Below are positions 35,848-38,976 of a stretch of DNA of 38,976 bases, one piece after another. Source of the stretch: Mycobacterium sp. 1245805.9 (GTDB lineage: Bacteria > Actinomycetota > Actinomycetes > Mycobacteriales > Mycobacteriaceae); NCBI RefSeq assembly GCF_001672915.1, contig NZ_LZKR01000124.1:1-38976 (forward strand), read 5' to 3'. The stretch's first letter is position 1; every line of letters starts with the position of its first letter. The notes below the pieces were generated by a model that was not told where the DNA came from, did not search any database, and saw only the letters and a list, made by a program, of their open reading frames with translations. Position numbers and translations under genes: made by a program.

Positions 35848-36411
35848 ATGACCCGCCCCAACTACCACCACGGCGACCTGCGCGCGGTGATCCTCGCCGA
35901 GGCCGCGCGCCAGGTGGCCGAGCGAGGCGCCGATGGGATCTCGCTACGGGAGCTGGCCCGCGGCGCGGGCGTGTCGCATGCCGCCCCCGCCCACCACTTC
36001 ACCGATCGGCGCGGGTTGTTCACCGCGCTGGCCACCGAGGGTTTTCGACTGCTGACCGAGGCGCTGACCCGAGCCCGGGGCCGCTTCACCGACGCCGCCG
36101 TGGCCTACGTGCGGTTCGCCCTGGAGCACCCCGGCCACTATCAGGTGATGTTCAACAGGTCGCTGCTGGACGCCGCGGACGCCGAACTGGCCGCCGCCGA
36201 GGCCGCCGCCGGGGCCGAGCTGTCCCGTGGCGTCGCGACGCTGCGGGATCCCAACGCGCGGGCCGATCCCGCCGCCGCGCAGCTGGCGGCCTGGTCACTC
36301 GTGCACGGGTTTTCGACGCTGTGGCTCAACGACGCTGTCAACGCTGCGATCAAACAGGCCGATCCGATGGACACCGTGCTGCGGATCGCGACCATGCTGT
36401 TCGAGGGCTAG
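35848..36411 (+). CDS. TetR-family regulator (WHG-type)
   Basis: 187 residues from ATG at 35848, which follows TATGCT by 6 nt (leaderless); a TTG one codon earlier is unlikely. HTH: YHHGDLRAVILAEAARQVAERGADGISLRELARGAGVSHAAPAHHFTDRRGLFTALA, a start typical of the HGDL-type TetR subgroup with a WHG-like C-terminal domain (YVRFALEHPGHYQVMFN). Probably represses itself and doxX through the two adjoining operators. Its stop shares CTAG with the convergent exporter gene. Confidence 0.93.
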   Translation: MTRPNYHHGDLRAVILAEAARQVAERGADGISLRELARGAGVSHAAPAHHFTDRRGLFTALATEGFRLLTEALTRARGRFTDAAVAYVRFALEHPGHYQVMFNRSLLDAADAELAAAEAAAGAELSRGVATLRDPNARADPAAAQLAAWSLVHGFSTLWLNDAVNAAIKQADPMDTVLRIATMLFEG

Positions 36412-38030
36412 TCGAGATCCTCGCCCGCCGTTACGATCGCTGGCTGCTTCGGTAGGAACATCGCCGGGATGACCGTCAGCGTCACCAATACGGCCGCGAT
36501 CACGAATACCGTTGTGTACGCATGGGAAAGGTCGTGCAGCACGCTGTCCGAGAAGCCGGGGGCGAGGGCCTTGGCGGGTATCGCCGACGGGTCGACCGGC
36601 ACCCCGGTGGCGGCGGCTTTCTGCTGCAGGGCCGCGAGTTTGTTTGCCGCGGCGATATTCTCACTGCGGTTGAATTGGTTGGTGACGATCATGGACATCA
36701 ACGCGGTCCCCACCGAGCCGCCCACCTGATGGCTGACGCTCATCAGCGTTGTGCCGCGGGCGATCTGGTGTGGGGACAGCGCCTGCACCGACGCGACGGA
36801 GAGCGGCATCATGGTGCATCCCATGCCCAGACCCATGACCGCCAGGGCCGCCAACAGCGTGGGCACGTATCCCGCCTGCCGGGCCACGCCGAACGCGAAG
36901 GCACCCAGGCCAACGGTGATCAGCGCGATGCCGATCAGCACGATCTTGCCCGGCCCCTGCCGGTCCACCAGCGGGCCGGTCAACCGCATGGTGAGCATGG
37001 CACCCAGCCCCTGCGGGATCATGTGCACGCCGGCCTGCATCGGCGTCTGGTGCAGCACCTGCTGGAAATAGCTGGGGAGCAGCAGGCCGGCGCCGAAAAA
37101 CGCTGCGGCGAACAGCACCATCGTCACGTTGGCCTGGCTGATCACCTTGTTTTGGAACAACCGCAGGTCGATCAGGGGGTGATCGGTGCGGCGCCGGGCG
37201 TGCAGGACGAATCCCGCGATCAACAAGAGTCCGATGGTCGCCGGTATCAGGACGCGACGGTCGGCCACCGTCCCGCAGCGCGGGACCGAGGACACCGCGA
37301 ACAGGAACGTCGCCAGCCCGGGTGAGAGCAGCAGCCCGCCGACGACATCGAACGTCTCCGAGCGCGCCGGGTGATCCCGGGGAAACACCAGCGCCGCCAG
37401 GACCAGCGTCAGGACCCCGATCGGCAGGTTGATCAGGAAGATCCACCTCCAGCTGGAGGTGTCGATAAGCCAGCCGCCCAGGATGGGCCCACCGATCGGG
37501 GCGAGCAGCATCGGGATGCTCAGGATCGACATCAGGCGGCCGAGGCGCGCGGGGCCGGCCTCGCGGGTCATGATCACGAATCCCAGCGGCATCAGCATGC
37601 CGCCGCCGACGCCCTGCACCACTCGAAACACGATGAGCTGCAGGATGCTTGACGCGACCGCGCACAGCAGCGAGCCCAGCGCGAACGCCACCACCGATCC
37701 CATGAATAGTCGTTTGGTGCCGAACCTGTCGGCGGCCCAACCTGTCAACGGGATCACGGTCGCCAGGGCCAGCGTGTAGCCGGTCATCGTCCAGGCGACG
37801 ACGGCCTGCGACGAGCCGAATTGGTCGATAAAGGTGCGTTGCGCGACGGCCACGACGGTGACGTCCAGGATCGCCATCACGGTGGCCAGCAGACACACTC
37901 CGGAGACCCGTAACAGCCTGGCGTCGAGCCTGTCGGGGTAGACGTGGGCGCCCGGAAGCTCACGGGGAGCGGTGGGCGGCGGAGTGTCGGCCGCTGCTGA
38001 GCGTGCCTTGTCCATGGCGTTGCTTAGCAT
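36408..38030 (-). CDS. emrB: EmrB/QacA (DHA2) family drug exporter (Rv0783c-like)
   Basis: 540 residues from ATG at 38030, or 535 from ATG at 38015. The shorter start is attractive because TATGCT (complement 38026-38031) then lies 10 nt upstream, giving a leader of about 3 nt. About 14 membrane helices. MFS motif A is in GWAADRFGTKR, and the DHA2 antiporter motif in IGGPILGGWLIDTSSWRWIFLINLPIG. D in AILDVTVV of TM1 is the typical proton-coupled acidic residue. It should export drugs or lipophilic compounds using the proton gradient. Convergent with the TetR gene; divergent from the DUF2334 gene (184-nt gap, no clear operator). Confidence 0.94.
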   Translation of the reverse strand: MLSNAMDKARSAAADTPPPTAPRELPGAHVYPDRLDARLLRVSGVCLLATVMAILDVTVVAVAQRTFIDQFGSSQAVVAWTMTGYTLALATVIPLTGWAADRFGTKRLFMGSVVAFALGSLLCAVASSILQLIVFRVVQGVGGGMLMPLGFVIMTREAGPARLGRLMSILSIPMLLAPIGGPILGGWLIDTSSWRWIFLINLPIGVLTLVLAALVFPRDHPARSETFDVVGGLLLSPGLATFLFAVSSVPRCGTVADRRVLIPATIGLLLIAGFVLHARRRTDHPLIDLRLFQNKVISQANVTMVLFAAAFFGAGLLLPSYFQQVLHQTPMQAGVHMIPQGLGAMLTMRLTGPLVDRQGPGKIVLIGIALITVGLGAFAFGVARQAGYVPTLLAALAVMGLGMGCTMMPLSVASVQALSPHQIARGTTLMSVSHQVGGSVGTALMSMIVTNQFNRSENIAAANKLAALQQKAAATGVPVDPSAIPAKALAPGFSDSVLHDLSHAYTTVFVIAAVLVTLTVIPAMFLPKQPAIVTAGEDLD

Positions 38031-38214
38031 ATCGAATCGTTTGTTTCCGCCGGCGCCGGGACGCGTTTGCTGTCGCGGCCCATTCGGGCGCCCAGGGCGC
38101 GCGCAGATTCGCTGCTTGCGGGCTTGCCGGGCCGAATTTCCACCTGGGCCGATATACGCCTGCCGTCTGCGTGTCCTTCACCATCCCGACACCTGGAATC
38201 GTCAAACTGCAGGT

Positions 38215-38919
38215 GTGTCTGGAAAATTGATCGTCTCGGTCTCCGGGATCGGTGAACGGACCCTGGGCGACGTCGAGGCGTTCTGTGCGCAAATGGACGC
38301 CCGCAAGGTCCCAGTCTCGTTGCTGGTTGCTCCGCGGCTCAAGGGCGACTACCGGCTCGACCGCGACCCGCGCACGGTGGAGTGGCTGACCGCGCGCCGC
38401 GCCGGCGGCGACGCCATCGTGCTGCACGGCTACGACGACCCCGCAACGAAGAAGCGCCGCGGCGAATTCGCGGTGCTGCGCGCGCACGAGGCCAACCTGC
38501 GACTCATGGGCGCCGACCGGGTGCTCGAGCACCTCGGGCTGCGCACCCGCCTGTTCGCGGCACCGGGTTGGGTGGTGTCCCCGGGCGTGGTCAAGGCGTT
38601 GCCGCAGAACGGCTTTCGGCTGCTTGCCGACCTGCACGGCATCACCGACCTGGTCCGGCACAGCACGGTCCGCACCCGGGTGCTGGGCATCGGCGAGGGC
38701 TTCCTGACCGAGCCGTGGTGGTGCCGCATGGTCGTGCTGTCCGCCGAGCGCATCGCGCGTCGCGGCGGCATCGTGCGGGTGGCCGTCGCCGCGCACCAAC
38801 TGCGCAAGCCCGGGCCGCTGCAGGCGATGCTGGACGCCGTCGACCTGGCGTCGATGCACGGTTGCACTCCGACGGTGTACAACTGGCGGCCCCACAGCGC
38901 GGTCCTCGACGCCGCCTGA
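38215..38919 (+). CDS. DUF2334 polysaccharide-deacetylase-like protein (Rv0784-like)
   Basis: 234 residues from GTG at 38215, with CAAACT 6 nt upstream (weak leaderless box). Pattern: LIVSVSGIGERTLGDVEAFCAQMDARKVPVSLLVAP, then LTARRAGGDAIVLHGYDD and LRTRLFAAPGWVVSPGVVKALPQNGFRLLAD, as in DUF2334/NodB-like deacetylases. The first strand, which usually ends in H-D, is SVSGIGE here, so the metal-binding Asp is missing while HGY is kept; catalysis is doubtful or altered. Function unknown. Confidence 0.88.
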   Translation: MSGKLIVSVSGIGERTLGDVEAFCAQMDARKVPVSLLVAPRLKGDYRLDRDPRTVEWLTARRAGGDAIVLHGYDDPATKKRRGEFAVLRAHEANLRLMGADRVLEHLGLRTRLFAAPGWVVSPGVVKALPQNGFRLLADLHGITDLVRHSTVRTRVLGIGEGFLTEPWWCRMVVLSAERIARRGGIVRVAVAAHQLRKPGPLQAMLDAVDLASMHGCTPTVYNWRPHSAVLDAA

Positions 38920-38934
38920 CCCAGCGTCTGATTG

Positions 38935-38951
38935 GCCCGCCGGCGGCGGGC
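38935..38951. terminator. Short GC hairpin after the DUF2334 gene
   Basis: GCCCGCC and GGCGGGC pair perfectly around a 3-nt loop, 16 nt past the stop. No T-run; it runs straight into the next promoter. Confidence 0.35.
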
Positions 38952-38967
38952 ATTACCCTGTTGCCAC

Positions 38968-38976
38968 ATGAGCGAT
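38968..38976 (+). CDS. Start of a further gene (truncated by window end)
   Basis: ATG AGC GAT (MSD...) runs off the edge. TACCCT at 38954-38959 is 8 nt upstream, the leaderless promoter pattern used by many genes in this window. Nothing can be said about the product. Confidence 0.4.

Overview
The window is high-GC mycobacterial chromosome. A PPE-MPTR protein, PhoP/PhoR, CYP51 with a [3Fe-4S] ferredoxin, CYP123 and CYP126, plus many genes with a TANNNT box 6-8 nt before the start codon (leaderless pattern), all point to Mycobacterium. From memory the gene order follows M. tuberculosis Rv0755c to Rv0784. Extra genes (a RibD-like protein, a secreted propeller-like protein, an OYE-type flavoenzyme, an AKR/MarR pair, an antigen-85-like esterase, a DoxX/TetR pair) and an intact ptrB suggest a slow-growing non-tuberculous species, possibly of the M. 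avium complex. I see no insertion sequence, prophage or CRISPR array.

Layout. 1-3.4 kb: PPE-MPTR gene (minus), a 480-bp gap, tRNA-Thr(TGT), and a gene for a protein built of 10-residue tandem repeats (minus). 3.5-8.4 kb: phoP-phoR, a convergent HIT protein, a DHFR/RibD-fold protein and a secreted propeller-like protein. 8.4-12.0 kb (minus): adhB, an OYE/dienoyl-CoA-reductase-like flavoenzyme and an NTF2-like protein, behind a promoter that carries a KstR-like operator. 12.2-17.0 kb (minus): TetR, cyp123, SDR, cyp51, ferredoxin and a second NTF2-like protein, tightly overlapping. 17.1-20.7 kb (plus): the divergent operon aldA, SDR, beta-hydroxyacid dehydrogenase and CMD-family protein, ending in a 22-bp stem hairpin. 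The two divergent operons share a GGACA-N2-TGTCC palindrome, which makes the TetR a plausible common regulator.

20.8-27.6 kb: AKR and MarR divergent around a 14-bp palindrome, purD, ggtA, a TAT-exported esterase, another TetR and a DUF429 protein. 27.7-31.6 kb: purB overlapping cyp126, a decayed TDT-transporter tail, and an antigen-85-like secreted esterase. 31.6-35.4 kb: a membrane protein divergent from purC, which overlaps ptrB. 35.3-39 kb: DoxX and TetR divergent with two copies of an operator, an EmrB-type exporter, a DUF2334 protein, and the first codons of one more gene.

The most coherent unit is 8.4-20.7 kb. Two P450s, a ferredoxin, two SDRs, a zinc alcohol dehydrogenase, an aldehyde dehydrogenase, an OYE/Fe-S flavoenzyme, a beta-hydroxyacid dehydrogenase, a cysteine-free CMD protein and two NTF2-fold proteins read like a hydroxylation, alcohol, aldehyde, acid route for a sterol- or terpenoid-like lipid. 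This pathway is an inference; the substrate cannot be read from the sequence.
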